This document shows positions 15,011 to 23,642 of a stretch of 29,458 nucleotides of DNA, in pieces. The notes beneath the pieces were generated by a model. It saw only the letters and a program-made list of their open reading frames with translations. It ran no database searches and had not been told where the DNA came from. The translations under genes were made by a program, and so were the position numbers. This DNA is from Methylococcaceae bacterium UBA1147 (GTDB taxonomy: Bacteria > Pseudomonadota > Gammaproteobacteria > Methylococcales > UBA1147), in the NCBI GenBank assembly GCA_002311315.1, contig DBZZ01000079.1, positions 1 to 29,458 of the forward strand, read 5' to 3'. Within the stretch, counting starts at the first letter, position 1. Every line of letters starts with the position of its first letter.

Positions 15011-16546
15011 TCAGTTCGATTTCTCCCCGGTTTTTTCATCCGTTTCTTCACCAAGTGCCTGGTCGAGGATCGATCTTGGAAATGTCTTTTTTACCTTGAC
15101 GCCGAGTTCAACGAAGCTGTTGGCCTGGCGAACAAGGTTGCCTCGCCCTTGTGTCAGTTTGTTCATGGAACTCTCGTAGGTTCCGTGTACGGTTGATATC
15201 TGGATCCCAAGTTTTTCAAAGTCTTCAACAAACCCGCGGATCTTGTCATACAGGCTACCGGCCTTGTCGGCGATGATGCGGGCGTTTTCATTCTGTCGTT
15301 CGTAGCGCCAGATGTTGTCAATGGTGCGAAGAGTGGCTAGCAGCGTGGTCGGTGTAACCACGATGATGTTGTGCTCGAAAGCTTTGGAAAATAGCGATTG
15401 GTCGTGCTCGAAAGCGACCATGAACGCGGGTTCAATGGGCATGAACATCAGAACAAAATCCAGCGAACGAAGTCCTCTGACGTTTGAATAGTTCTTTTCG
15501 CTGAGCGCCTTGATGTGCTCGAAGATGGCCTGGACGTGCTCCGTTATGGCCTGCTTGCGGAGTTCTTCCGAATCGGCAGAGGAATAGGTTTCATAGGCTA
15601 CCAGGGAAACCTTCGAATCGATGATGATTTCCTTGCCATCCGGCAAGTGGACGATTACATCTGGTTTTAGCAGCCGGTTGTCGCGGTCCCGGAAGGCGCC
15701 CTGGGTCTCGTATTCCACACCCTTGCGCAGCCCTGATTGCTCTAGCACCTTTTCCAGCACCAGTTCACCCCAGGTTCCCTGGGCTTTTTTGTCTCCCTTC
15801 AGTGCCCGCACTAGGTTACTGGCTTCCTCCGTGATGCGCTGGTTTTGTTGGTTGAGGGTACGAATGGCTTCTCGCAGCGCTGCCCGGTCCCTGATGTCTT
15901 CCACGTGAACGTCGTCCACCTTTTTCCTGAAGTCGCCCAGTTGTTCGCGCAGGGGTAACAGAACACGGTCAAGGTTGAGCTTGTTCTGTTCGGTAAAGTC
16001 TTTTCCTTTTTCCTCCAGAATCTTTGCCCCAAGCGATTCGAATTGGTGAATCATCTGTTTCTCGGCATTTTTCACCAGTTCCAGCTTTTCCTGGGTATGT
16101 TTTCGTTCCGCCTCGATCCGAGTGGCGAGTTCGGCATTGGCGCTTTTCATTGCGCTGAGCTCATCAACCTGGGCTGAGATGGTCTTCTCTTTTGTGGTAA
16201 CCCTTTGCTGTAGGGGCTCCACTTGGGCAGCTTCCTGTTCGGCTTTCACGCGCCGGGTGGATTCGCTTAGAAGTTCCTGTCGTGATGCCTCCAGCTGTTC
16301 ATCCAGCGCCTGGATTCTGGATTCCAGCTTGAGAATGTCGGCTGTTTTTTGTTGCGCAATTGCCTCGGCGGCGATGAATTGGTGTCTCTGAGTTTCCAGC
16401 TGCTGTAACTGCCGGCCCGTTACGGCGGCGGATTTTCGCTGGCGTGCCAGTAGCAGCCAAGCCACGATAACTGCCAGTACCAGGGTACAGGCTGCCCCGA
16501 TGGCTACCCCGAATGAGAACGGGGAAAGGCTGACGGTTCCGTTCAT
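15011..16546 (-). CDS. rmuC: DNA recombination protein RmuC
   Basis: 511-residue RmuC-family protein, implicated in limiting DNA inversion between repeats. It has an N-terminal transmembrane anchor (FGVAIGAACTLVLAVIVAWLLL), a long coiled coil (about 35-190, rich in Gln/Glu/Lys/Ala) and then a nuclease-like RmuC domain. That domain carries KAQGTWGELVLEKVLEQSGL, LKPDVIVHLPDGKEIIIDSKVSL, FVLMFMPIEPAF and VVTPTTLLATLRTI. The D-(x)n-ID-S-K pattern is the PD-(D/E)XK-like core. AAGGATCG 4 bp upstream supports the start. Hydrolytic activity is assumed from fold only. Confidence 0.94.
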   Translation of the reverse strand: MNGTVSLSPFSFGVAIGAACTLVLAVIVAWLLLARQRKSAAVTGRQLQQLETQRHQFIAAEAIAQQKTADILKLESRIQALDEQLEASRQELLSESTRRVKAEQEAAQVEPLQQRVTTKEKTISAQVDELSAMKSANAELATRIEAERKHTQEKLELVKNAEKQMIHQFESLGAKILEEKGKDFTEQNKLNLDRVLLPLREQLGDFRKKVDDVHVEDIRDRAALREAIRTLNQQNQRITEEASNLVRALKGDKKAQGTWGELVLEKVLEQSGLRKGVEYETQGAFRDRDNRLLKPDVIVHLPDGKEIIIDSKVSLVAYETYSSADSEELRKQAITEHVQAIFEHIKALSEKNYSNVRGLRSLDFVLMFMPIEPAFMVAFEHDQSLFSKAFEHNIIVVTPTTLLATLRTIDNIWRYERQNENARIIADKAGSLYDKIRGFVEDFEKLGIQISTVHGTYESSMNKLTQGRGNLVRQANSFVELGVKVKKTFPRSILDQALGEETDEKTGEKSN

Positions 16547-16604
16547 ATCGATCCTTTTAAAAAGTTTGTGACTGCAAGAGGGGCTTGGGAGAACGCCCGC
16601 GGTT

Positions 16605-17897
16605 TCAGGAGATCGTCTGAAACACCTTTTCCGCTACATGCAGGGTGTTGTCAATAATTTCCCGGTCGTGCGCCGCCGATACGAAGCCAGCCTCGAATGC
16701 CGAGGGTGCAAGGTAGACGCCATGCTCCAGCATCCCGTGGAAAAACTTCCTGAAGATGCCTTGGTTGCAATTCATCGCCCCGTCGAAATCCCACACCGTG
16801 TGAGCGCTGCTGAAGAACAGCCCGAACATGCCCCCAACCTGGTTGGAGACAAGGGGAACTCCAGCTGCCGAGGCCCTTTCGATCATCCCCTCGGCCAGCA
16901 TGCCGGTCATGCGCGCCAGGTTCTCGTAGAATTCGGGTGCCGAGATCAGCTCCAGTGTTTCCAGGCCGGCGGCCATGGCGATCGGGTTCCCGGACAGCGT
17001 TCCCGCTTGGTAGATGGGGCCGAGTGGCGCCAGTTTCTCCATGATGTCCTTGCGGCCGCCGAACGCGCCAACCGGCAGACCCCCGCCGATGATCTTGCCG
17101 AGGGTCGTGAGATCGGGTGTGACACCGTAGTGTTCCTGTGCGCCGCCCCTCGCCACGCGAAAGCCGGTCATGACTTCATCGAAAATGAGCACGGTTCCGG
17201 ACTGCGTGCACAGCCTTCTGAGCGTTTGGAGAAAGCCGGGAAGAGGCGGGATGCAGTTCATGTTGCCGGCAACCGGTTCAATGATCACGCAGCCGATCTG
17301 TTCGCCCATATCGGCGAAAAGCTGTTCCAGGCCTTCGCTGTCGTTGTATTGCAGGGTTAGTGTTTGTTCCGCCACGCTGTCCGGAACCCCCGGCGAATTC
17401 GGGACACCGAGGGTGAGCGCTCCTGAACCGGCTTTTACCAGCAGGGCATCCGAGTGACCGTGGTAACAGCCTTCGAACTTCACGATCCGGTCACGGCCGG
17501 TGTGACCTCGGGCCAGCCGGATGGCGCTCATTGTGGCTTCGGTACCGGAATTGACCATCCGTACCAGTTCCAACGAAGGGACCAGGGAACACAGTTTTTC
17601 GGCCATTAAGGTTTCGATCTCGGTTGGTGCGCCGAAGCTCAGCCCTTTGTCCACGTAACGGTGAACCGCGGCAATGACTTGCGGGTGCGCGTGGCCGACG
17701 ATCATCGGCCCCCATGAGCCGACGTAGTCGATGTATCGGTTGCCAGCGCAGTCGATGATAAACGGGCCCTCTGCGGACTCGATGAAGACGGGGGTTCCGC
17801 CAACGCCATTGAAGGCTCTTACCGGTGAATTAACCCCCCCGGGAATGACTTGCTTGGCTGCCTGGAAAAGAGGTTCAGAATGACTGGCTGGGTCCAT
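16605..17897 (-). CDS. hemL: Glutamate-1-semialdehyde 2,1-aminomutase
   Basis: 430-residue PLP enzyme converting glutamate-1-semialdehyde to 5-aminolevulinate, the C5-route entry to haem and other tetrapyrroles. Family hallmarks are IPGGVNSPVRAFNGVGGTP, MVNSGTEATMSAIRLARG, FEGCYHGHSDALLVKAGSG, FDEVMTGFR and the PLP lysine K268 in TTLGKIIGGGLPVGAFGG. The start ATG 17897 gives MDPASHSEPLFQAAKQVIPGG, matching the family; a frame extension to 17936 is unlikely. Length matches other HemL proteins. The TauE-like permease gene lies upstream on the same strand, separated by 138 bp with a hairpin. Confidence 0.97.
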   Translation of the reverse strand: MDPASHSEPLFQAAKQVIPGGVNSPVRAFNGVGGTPVFIESAEGPFIIDCAGNRYIDYVGSWGPMIVGHAHPQVIAAVHRYVDKGLSFGAPTEIETLMAEKLCSLVPSLELVRMVNSGTEATMSAIRLARGHTGRDRIVKFEGCYHGHSDALLVKAGSGALTLGVPNSPGVPDSVAEQTLTLQYNDSEGLEQLFADMGEQIGCVIIEPVAGNMNCIPPLPGFLQTLRRLCTQSGTVLIFDEVMTGFRVARGGAQEHYGVTPDLTTLGKIIGGGLPVGAFGGRKDIMEKLAPLGPIYQAGTLSGNPIAMAAGLETLELISAPEFYENLARMTGMLAEGMIERASAAGVPLVSNQVGGMFGLFFSSAHTVWDFDGAMNCNQGIFRKFFHGMLEHGVYLAPSAFEAGFVSAAHDREIIDNTLHVAEKVFQTIS

Positions 17898-17997
17898 GGT
17901 TTTTCTTCGATCCTTGGTTTCTGTGAATCGGGCCAAATGAAATCATAAGGCTTCGTGAGATGGAAAACATCAATCGCCCATGATCGGGGCATTCGTT

Positions 17998-18016
17998 TCC
18001 GGAGGCAAAGTCCGGA
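17998..18016 (-). terminator. Hairpin between permease gene and hemL
   Basis: Two TCCGGA hexamers, each self-complementary, lie 7 nt apart (17998-18003 and 18011-18016) and can pair as a 6-bp stem, 20 nt after the permease stop. No U-run follows. It may be a weak or Rho-assisted terminator. Confidence 0.3.
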
Positions 18017-18035
18017 TGCGTAGGCTTCGCTTTTC

Positions 18036-18863
18036 TCATGAATGGGCCAGAAGCTTGCAGCCAGTGATGAACAGGAACACGGCGAACAGGCGTTTAAGCC
18101 GGCTCGTCGGCAGCCTGTGTGCAAGGCTGGCGCCGATCGGCGCGAACACGATACTGCTGGTGACGATGCCTGCGAAGGCGGGGCCGTAGATGTAGCCCAG
18201 GCTCCATGCTGGCATCTGGGGTTCGTTCCAGCCCAGTATGACGTAACCGATGGTTCCGGAAACGGCGATCGGTAATCCGCAGGCACTGGAAATGGCAACC
18301 GCGTTGCGGATCGGCTGCCGGCACTTCAACAAGAAGGGAACGGTCAGGGTTCCGCCGCCGATCCCGAGCAGGGAAGAACAGCCACCGATGACGGTGCCTG
18401 CCAGAGCGGCTAGCCGTTTGCCAAGAACCAAGGTCTGCTTTCCTGGCTTGATTTGGAAACCGGTCTGGATGGAAACCATGGTCAGGAAGATACCGAAAAT
18501 GGTCCTCAGTGCGGAGGAATCTAGGTGCTGGGTCAGCAGGCTTCCGGCCAGGGATCCAACCAGTATGGCCGGGGCCAGCCGCAGAACGATTTCCCACCGG
18601 ATCGCGCCGAGCCGGTGGTGGGCCGATATCGAAGCGAGCGAGGTGAAAATGATGGTGGCCAGTGACGTGGCAATGGCTACCAGCATGACTAGGTTTCCGG
18701 GGATGCCCTGGTCAGGGTAGATCCAGGCCAAGAAAGGAACCAGCACGACTCCGCCGCCAATGCCGAACAGGCCGGCCAGTAACCCCGCGGTCGCCCCGAG
18801 CAAAAGATAAAGGAAAAAGAACGCTGACACGCTTTTCAAGGCCTCGTTATAATGACTCCCCAT
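18036..18863 (-). CDS. TauE/SafE (TSUP) family membrane permease
   Basis: 275-residue polytopic membrane protein of the TSUP (DUF81) family. Two homologous halves each begin with a glycine-rich helix: GATAGLLAGLFGIGGGVVLVPFLAW (about 23-47) and ALAGTVIGGCSSLLGIGGGTLTVPFLL (about 155-180). Roughly eight hydrophobic helices are visible. Family members export sulfite, organosulfonates or other sulfur or carbon anions; the substrate here cannot be told. ATG 18863 lacks a binding site; GTG at 18830 (VSAFFFLYLLLG) is a reasonable alternative. The 5' end overlaps a strong plus-strand promoter for cca. Confidence 0.88.
   Translation of the reverse strand: MGSHYNEALKSVSAFFFLYLLLGATAGLLAGLFGIGGGVVLVPFLAWIYPDQGIPGNLVMLVAIATSLATIIFTSLASISAHHRLGAIRWEIVLRLAPAILVGSLAGSLLTQHLDSSALRTIFGIFLTMVSIQTGFQIKPGKQTLVLGKRLAALAGTVIGGCSSLLGIGGGTLTVPFLLKCRQPIRNAVAISSACGLPIAVSGTIGYVILGWNEPQMPAWSLGYIYGPAFAGIVTSSIVFAPIGASLAHRLPTSRLKRLFAVFLFITGCKLLAHS
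18824..18853 (+). promoter_or_regulatory. Sigma-70 promoter for cca
   Basis: CTGACA (18824-18829), an 18-bp spacer and a perfect TATAAT (18848-18853) on the plus strand. Transcription would begin near 18860 and give a leader of about 150 nt before cca. The promoter lies within the start region of the divergent permease gene. Confidence 0.6.
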
Positions 18864-19010
18864 GCAAGAACAGCATTGTGAGTCGGATTCCGGGATTCTA
18901 TCACTGCTTCGAATCTGTCGGGGAAGGTTGCTCGTTACCGCACAGGCTTCTTTTCCGCGTACCGATTTTGGTGGCTTGTGGAGACACTGCCCAGGAGTTG
19001 GTTATATCGA

Positions 19011-20252
19011 ATGCCAGCGATGAAGACCTTTCTGGTAGGCGGAGCCGTGCGCGACGGGTTGCTTGGCTTTCCGGTTACCGAGCGAGATTGGGTCGTCGTG
19101 GGCGAAACGCCTGAGTCTCTGCTGGAACAGGGCTTTAAGCGCGTTGGTAAGGGCTTTCCGGTGTTTTTGCACCCGCAAACCCGAGAGGAATACGCACTGG
19201 CCAGGACCGAGCGAAAGACGGCCCCGGGCTACCATGGTTTCAGTATCCACGCGTCTCCGGAAGTGACCCTAGAGGAGGATTTGACCCGCCGTGATCTGAC
19301 CATCAACGCGATCGCCAGGGGGTTGGACGGAAAGCTTATCGACCCCTGCCAGGGCAGGCAGGATCTCGAGCTTCGTTTGTTGCGCCATATTTCCGAGGCA
19401 TTCAGTGAGGACCCGGTGCGAGTGCTTCGGGTGGCCCGTTTCGCGGCCCGCTACGCCCATATTGGGTTCACGGTGGCCGATGAAACAATGGAGCTTATGG
19501 TGTCCATGGTCAAGTCGGGAGAGGTTGATGCCCTCGTGTCGGAGCGTGTTTGGGCGGAATTCGCCCGGGCGCTGGGAGAGAGGACGCCGGCTTCGTTCAT
19601 TGCCGTGCTACGGACCTGCGGAGCCCTGGAAAGACTGTTTCCGGAGCTTGATCGGCTATTCGATGTGCCGCTGTCAGCACGGGCAGATGCCAAGGTTGAC
19701 GCCAACGCCGGCCAACAGTCTATTCGGGTTCTGGAGAATGCGGCTCAGGCGTCCGGGTGTGTAGTGGTTCGCTTCGCTGCACTGGTGTACGGGTTGGGAG
19801 CGGGCATGGAAGAAGCTTCCGGCCTGGCCGAACTGGAAGCCCATTGCGAGCGCCTGAGGGTCCCTGGGGACTTTAAAAAGCTGGCCACCAGGGTGATCCT
19901 CTACCAAGAATCCTGCACGAATATCTTCATTCTTTCGGCCGAGAAAATCGTCGCTGTTCTGAAAAAACTGGATGCATTGCGAAAGAAGGCTGACCTTGGT
20001 CCGTTCCTTCTGACGTGCAAGGCCGTGGAGCAGGGCAAGATGCACCATGACGCCGATTATCCACAGAGTGATCTCCTGCTAAACTGCCAGCGGGTTGCGC
20101 AGGCGGTCGATGTGCAGGCTATCTTGCGGCAGGGCTTGTCGGGACGGGAGGTTGGAACCGAACTGGAGCGGATGCGCGTTCGTGCTGTTCGGGAATTCAT
20201 CGACGGCTCCCCGGGTGAGGGCAAAACGCGGACTGGGGGGAAGTCATCGTGA
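19011..20252 (+). CDS. cca: CCA tRNA nucleotidyltransferase with degenerate HD domain
   Basis: 413-residue class II enzyme that builds or repairs tRNA 3' CCA ends. The catalytic head is intact: FLVGGAVRDGLLG, ERDWVVVG (metal-binding carboxylates), HPQTREEYALARTERK, RRDLTINAIA and EDPVRVLRVARFAARYAHIGF. Length and C-terminal alignment match E. coli Cca (412), but the HD phosphohydrolase signature is gone. E. coli CHDLGKG reads VYGLGAG (Y260-G261 replace the His-Asp pair), the upstream HPEID segment reads AKVDA, the HHGHG segment is missing, and EFHD reads LYQE. Nucleotidyltransferase activity is expected; the phosphatase and 2',3'-cyclic phosphodiesterase activities are not. The start ATG 19011 follows AGGAG at 13 bp; ATG 19020 is also possible. 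The stop overlaps the next gene (GTGA). Confidence 0.94.
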   Translation: MPAMKTFLVGGAVRDGLLGFPVTERDWVVVGETPESLLEQGFKRVGKGFPVFLHPQTREEYALARTERKTAPGYHGFSIHASPEVTLEEDLTRRDLTINAIARGLDGKLIDPCQGRQDLELRLLRHISEAFSEDPVRVLRVARFAARYAHIGFTVADETMELMVSMVKSGEVDALVSERVWAEFARALGERTPASFIAVLRTCGALERLFPELDRLFDVPLSARADAKVDANAGQQSIRVLENAAQASGCVVVRFAALVYGLGAGMEEASGLAELEAHCERLRVPGDFKKLATRVILYQESCTNIFILSAEKIVAVLKKLDALRKKADLGPFLLTCKAVEQGKMHHDADYPQSDLLLNCQRVAQAVDVQAILRQGLSGREVGTELERMRVRAVREFIDGSPGEGKTRTGGKSS

Positions 20253-20977
20253 GACGTTCCGTCCTGGTGACTGGAGCTTCAAGGCGCATCGGTGCAGAAA
20301 TAGCCTGCACTCTGCATGCGGCCGGATACAATGTGGTGATTCACTTCCGCGAATCGAGTGGACCGGCCCGGGTGCTGGAAGACGAACTAAACGGTCGCAG
20401 GCCTGACAGTGCAAGAATCCTTCAGGCCGATCTTCTGCAAACTGCAGATGTCGCCGGACTGGCGGAGCGCGCGGTGTCTGCCTGGGGACGTATCGACGCT
20501 CTGGTCAACAACGCGTCCGCCTTTTACCCAACGCCGATAGCAAAGGTCAGCGAAGCCCAGTGGGACGAGTTGATAAATTGTAACATGAAAGCCCCGTTTT
20601 TTCTGTCCCGTGCCCTGGCGCCAGAACTGATGCAACGGTTGGGATCCATCGTTAATATCGTCGATATCCACGCGCTACGCCCCCGTGAGGGTTTTTCCGT
20701 TTACAGTCTGTCGAAGGCGGGCCTGGCAGCGATGACACAATCATTGGCGCGTGAGTTGGCGCCCTCGGTGCGGGTCAACGGGGTGGCGCCGGGGGCCATA
20801 CTATGGCCAGAAGCCGAGATGGACGGGGCCGAGCGTGAGCAGATTCTTTCCAGGATTCCCTTGCAGAAAACAGGGCAGGCACGGGATATTGCGCAAACGG
20901 TGCTTTTCCTGCTGGGAAGCGATTACATCACCGGCCAGATGTTGTCGGTCGACGGGGGACGGAGCCTCTGTTTTTGA
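20249..20977 (+). CDS. Pteridine reductase (SDR family, FolM/PTR1-like)
   Basis: 242-residue short-chain dehydrogenase/reductase. TGASRRIG at 8-15 is the pteridine-reductase variant of the NADPH-binding loop, in which an Arg recognises the 2'-phosphate. NNAS is at 87-90 and the catalytic Y152-x3-K156 is in VYSLSK. The C-terminus has TGQMLSVDGG, the usual SDR end. It likely reduces dihydrobiopterin, dihydromonapterin or dihydrofolate. Context supports a pterin role: folK and folB lie immediately downstream on the other strand. The GTG start overlaps the cca stop by 4 bp and has GGGGGGAAG upstream, implying translational coupling. Confidence 0.87.
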   Translation: MRRSVLVTGASRRIGAEIACTLHAAGYNVVIHFRESSGPARVLEDELNGRRPDSARILQADLLQTADVAGLAERAVSAWGRIDALVNNASAFYPTPIAKVSEAQWDELINCNMKAPFFLSRALAPELMQRLGSIVNIVDIHALRPREGFSVYSLSKAGLAAMTQSLARELAPSVRVNGVAPGAILWPEAEMDGAEREQILSRIPLQKTGQARDIAQTVLFLLGSDYITGQMLSVDGGRSLCF

Positions 20978-21009
20978 GGCCGGCGCGGGGCAAGCCTCTG
21001 TTGTCGTTC

Positions 21010-21498
21010 CTAAACCGGGAAATCGACGATCTGCTGATTGATCCCTTCCTTGTCAAAGTTCTGCCACATCACGGCGAAGCGTTCACCGGTGACGGGATAG
21101 ACCCCGTCGGGTGCGATTTCCGCCAAGGGTTCCAGAACGAAGGCGTAAAGCATGATGTCTTTGCGCGGAATCTGAAATTTGCCTTCATTCAGGATCAGGT
21201 CACCATATAGCAGGATGTCCAGATCCAGCGTTCTGCCGGTAAATTTTTCCGTTCTGCGGGCCCTGCCGTGGCTGATCTCGATCTGGCGTAGGGACTTCGC
21301 AATATCGCGGATCGGTTTATCCGACTCGAAGCGGATCGTCAGGTTAAAGAAGTGAGGCCCGTCGAAGCCTACGGCCTCGGTTTCGTAGACGCTTGAAAGA
21401 GTCAGTTGCCCGAATCGTGACTGTAGCGCTTTCAGCGCGGACCGGACGTTTTTTTCTCTTTCGATATTGCTGCCAATGCTCAGGTATACGCTCGGCAT
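21010..21498 (-). CDS. folK: 6-hydroxymethyl-7,8-dihydropterin pyrophosphokinase
   Basis: 162-residue HPPK, which transfers pyrophosphate from ATP to 6-hydroxymethyl-dihydropterin in folate synthesis. Hallmarks are VYLSIGSNIEREKNV, SSVYETEAVGF, FFNLTIRFES and the signature GRTLDLDILLYGD with its metal-binding Asp pair, followed by IPRKDIMLYAFVLEPLAEIAPD. It starts directly after the folB stop with no intervening base, so the two are certainly one operon. Confidence 0.95.
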   Translation of the reverse strand: MPSVYLSIGSNIEREKNVRSALKALQSRFGQLTLSSVYETEAVGFDGPHFFNLTIRFESDKPIRDIAKSLRQIEISHGRARRTEKFTGRTLDLDILLYGDLILNEGKFQIPRKDIMLYAFVLEPLAEIAPDGVYPVTGERFAVMWQNFDKEGINQQIVDFPV

Positions 21499-21855
21499 CT
21501 ACGGTTTTTCTCCCCGTTCGATAATGATTCCGACGTCGCTAGCACCGCGGATCGCGCCTTTCTTGTTGAGCGTGAGGCGAAGCCAGGGGACTTTGAAGTT
21601 GTTCAGGAGGGTCGAGGCGATTTCCTCGGCTAGCTTTTCTACCAGGAAAAACTCGCTCTGTGCGACAAACGAGATCAGGTGTTTCGACACGGCCTTGTAA
21701 TCAAGTGCGTGGTCAATCGAGTCGGTTTTTCCAGCATTTCGGATATCGCACCCCATCTCGATATCCAGTATGACCGTTTGTCTTGTTTCCCGTTCCCAAG
21801 CATAAATTCCGATAATGGTCTCGATCTGTAGGCCCCGCAGAAATATAATGTCCAT
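21499..21855 (-). CDS. folB: Dihydroneopterin aldolase
   Basis: 118-residue homo-oligomeric aldolase producing 6-hydroxymethyl-dihydropterin, the substrate of the next enzyme FolK. It begins MDIIFLRGLQIETIIGIYAWERETRQTV, the FolB N-terminus with the active-site Glu, and has the middle segment DSIDHALDYKAVSKHLISFV and SEFFLVEKLAEEIA, with a conserved Lys near the C-terminus (LTLNKKGAI). AAGGACAG precedes the start. It diverges from plsY across an 84-bp gap. Confidence 0.94.
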   Translation of the reverse strand: MDIIFLRGLQIETIIGIYAWERETRQTVILDIEMGCDIRNAGKTDSIDHALDYKAVSKHLISFVAQSEFFLVEKLAEEIASTLLNNFKVPWLRLTLNKKGAIRGASDVGIIIERGEKP

Positions 21856-21866
21856 CTGTCCTTGTT

Positions 21867-21896
21867 TTGTGTCGCCTAGGGAGAGCGCAGTATATA
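21867..21896 (+). promoter_or_regulatory. Candidate promoter for plsY
   Basis: TTGTGT (21867-21872) and TATATA (21891-21896) with an 18-bp spacer lie in the folB/plsY divergent gap, 43 bp before the plsY start. The match is moderate. Confidence 0.35.
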
Positions 21897-21939
21897 AAAA
21901 TCTGGCGGCTATACAAATGCCTAATCATTGGAGGCAGTC

Positions 21940-22524
21940 ATGTGGATGTGGTTATTGGTCCCTGTTGGGTACCTAATTGGCTCAGTTTCTGCCGCAATAA
22001 TAATTTGTCGGTGCCTGCGACTGCCGGATCCTCGTGATCAGGGTTCCGGGAACCCGGGTGCGACCAACGTGCTTCGTTACGGGGGCAAGAAGGCGGCTGG
22101 GCTAACCCTGTTTGCCGATCTGCTCAAGGGAGCGATCCCGGTGGTCATGGGGATCGCTCTCGGTGCGAGCGACGAAATCGTTGCCGCTGCCGGTGCGGCG
22201 GCCTTCCTGGGCCACGTCTTCCCGGTATTTTATGGTTTCAAGGGTGGAAAGGGTGTATCGACGGGATGCGGGGCTTTTTTCGGCTTCGATTTCTTTTTTG
22301 GCCTCAGCGTCTTCGGTTCTTGGGTCGTCCTGGCCAAAATCAACCGGATTTCATCGCTGTCGTCAGTCATCACGGCCTGCCTGTCGCCGCTGTACGCGTA
22401 CCTGATCCTGGAGTCCCCCGCCTATGTGGTTGGCTCGGTGTTCATTTCGGTGGGCGTTCTAATGACCCACCGCTCAAATATTCAGCGGCTGCTGGCTGGC
22501 GAAGAAAGCCAAATCGGTAGCTAG
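21940..22524 (+). CDS. plsY: Acyl-phosphate glycerol-3-phosphate acyltransferase
   Basis: 194-residue inner-membrane enzyme that transfers the acyl group from acyl-phosphate to glycerol-3-phosphate, the first step of phospholipid synthesis. The three PlsY motifs are present: SGNPGATNVLRYGGKKAAG, GHVFPVFYGFKGGKGVSTG and MTHRSNIQRLLAGEE. About five hydrophobic helices are visible. The start is ATG 21940 preceded by GGAGG; an earlier in-frame TTG at 21928 sits on the binding site and can be dismissed. It converges on tsaD. Confidence 0.96.
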   Translation: MWMWLLVPVGYLIGSVSAAIIICRCLRLPDPRDQGSGNPGATNVLRYGGKKAAGLTLFADLLKGAIPVVMGIALGASDEIVAAAGAAAFLGHVFPVFYGFKGGKGVSTGCGAFFGFDFFFGLSVFGSWVVLAKINRISSLSSVITACLSPLYAYLILESPAYVVGSVFISVGVLMTHRSNIQRLLAGEESQIGS

Positions 22525-22613
22525 GAGGCACCTTGATGGTTGGTTGGCCTGACCGCGTGAAGGGCTAAAGAACCGGGATTAACCGTACCTTAAGACCATC
22601 GCCTGGGGTGACC

Positions 22614-23627
22614 TCAGTCGCCGATGGGCCTGATTTCGTCAAGAGGCCAGCGAGGCCGCACGTTGATCGCGAGACCCTCCTGTTGTCCCTCACGCAGGCG
22701 CTGGTGACCCGCGAAGGCTATCATGGCACCGTTGTCGGTGCAGAATTCCAGCCTCGGGTAGTAAACCCTAATGCCTTCCTTCTGCGCCATGTTCTGCAGT
22801 TTTGACCGGATTCCGGTGTTGGCGCTGACCCCGCCAGCCACGACCAGCCTCTTGTAACCGGTCTGCCGCATCGCCCTGCGGCACTTGATGGAAAAGGTGT
22901 CGGCGACCGCGTCCTGGAAGGCGCGAGCAATGTTCGCTCGTGCCGACTGGTCGGTCGAGGCAAGCATGTTGCGGGCATAGGTCTTCAGGCCACTGAAACT
23001 GAAATCCAGCCCGGGCCGGTCGGTCATCGGCCGCGGGAAACGGTAATGTTCCGGATTGCCCCGTTCGGCCAGCTTGGACAATGCCGGTCCGCCCGGGTAT
23101 CCCAGTCCGAGCAGCGAGGCAGTCTTGTCGAAGGCCTCTCCCGCGGCGTCATCCAGGGTTTCCCCGATGATCCGGTACTGGCCCGCCCTCTCGGCTTGCA
23201 CCAGCAGGGTATGGCCGCCCGAAATCAGCAGCGCGACGAAGGGGAATTCCGGCGGGTCCTTGTCCAGGAGCGGTGCTAGCAGGTGCCCTTCCATGTGGTG
23301 AACCCCTACCGCAGGAACCTTCCATGCCATGGCCAGGCTACGGGCAATCGTCGCGCCGACCATCAGCGGGCCGATCAGTCCGGGACCCGCGGTATAGGCA
23401 ATGCCGTCGATATCGAAAGGGCGTACTCCGCCGTCTGACAGGCACTGGCGGATCAGGGGGGTGAGCTTGCGGATATGGTCTCGGGAAGCCAATTCCGGAA
23501 CCACTCCGCCATACTCGGCATGCACCGGAACCTGACTGTACAGGCAGTGCGAGACCAGGCCTTTCTCAGTGTTGTAGATGGCCACCCCGGTTTCGTCGCA
23601 CGAGGTTTCAATGCCCAATACATTCAT
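22614..23627 (-). CDS. tsaD: tRNA N6-adenosine threonylcarbamoyltransferase
   Basis: 337-residue Kae1/TsaD ASKHA-fold protein, catalytic subunit for t6A37 formation in ANN-decoding tRNAs together with TsaB and TsaE. It has MNVLGIETSCDETG at the N-terminus, the iron-binding H111-x3-H115 (HMEGH), LISGGHTLL, FDFSFSGLKT-like DFSFSGLKTYA, and VVAGGVSANTGIR. The start ATG 23627 fits the family; the frame continues to 23675 but is not conserved there. Numbering and length match E. coli TsaD (337). Confidence 0.97.
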   Translation of the reverse strand: MNVLGIETSCDETGVAIYNTEKGLVSHCLYSQVPVHAEYGGVVPELASRDHIRKLTPLIRQCLSDGGVRPFDIDGIAYTAGPGLIGPLMVGATIARSLAMAWKVPAVGVHHMEGHLLAPLLDKDPPEFPFVALLISGGHTLLVQAERAGQYRIIGETLDDAAGEAFDKTASLLGLGYPGGPALSKLAERGNPEHYRFPRPMTDRPGLDFSFSGLKTYARNMLASTDQSARANIARAFQDAVADTFSIKCRRAMRQTGYKRLVVAGGVSANTGIRSKLQNMAQKEGIRVYYPRLEFCTDNGAMIAFAGHQRLREGQQEGLAINVRPRWPLDEIRPIGD

Positions 23628-23642
23628 GGTGAAAATATCTGT

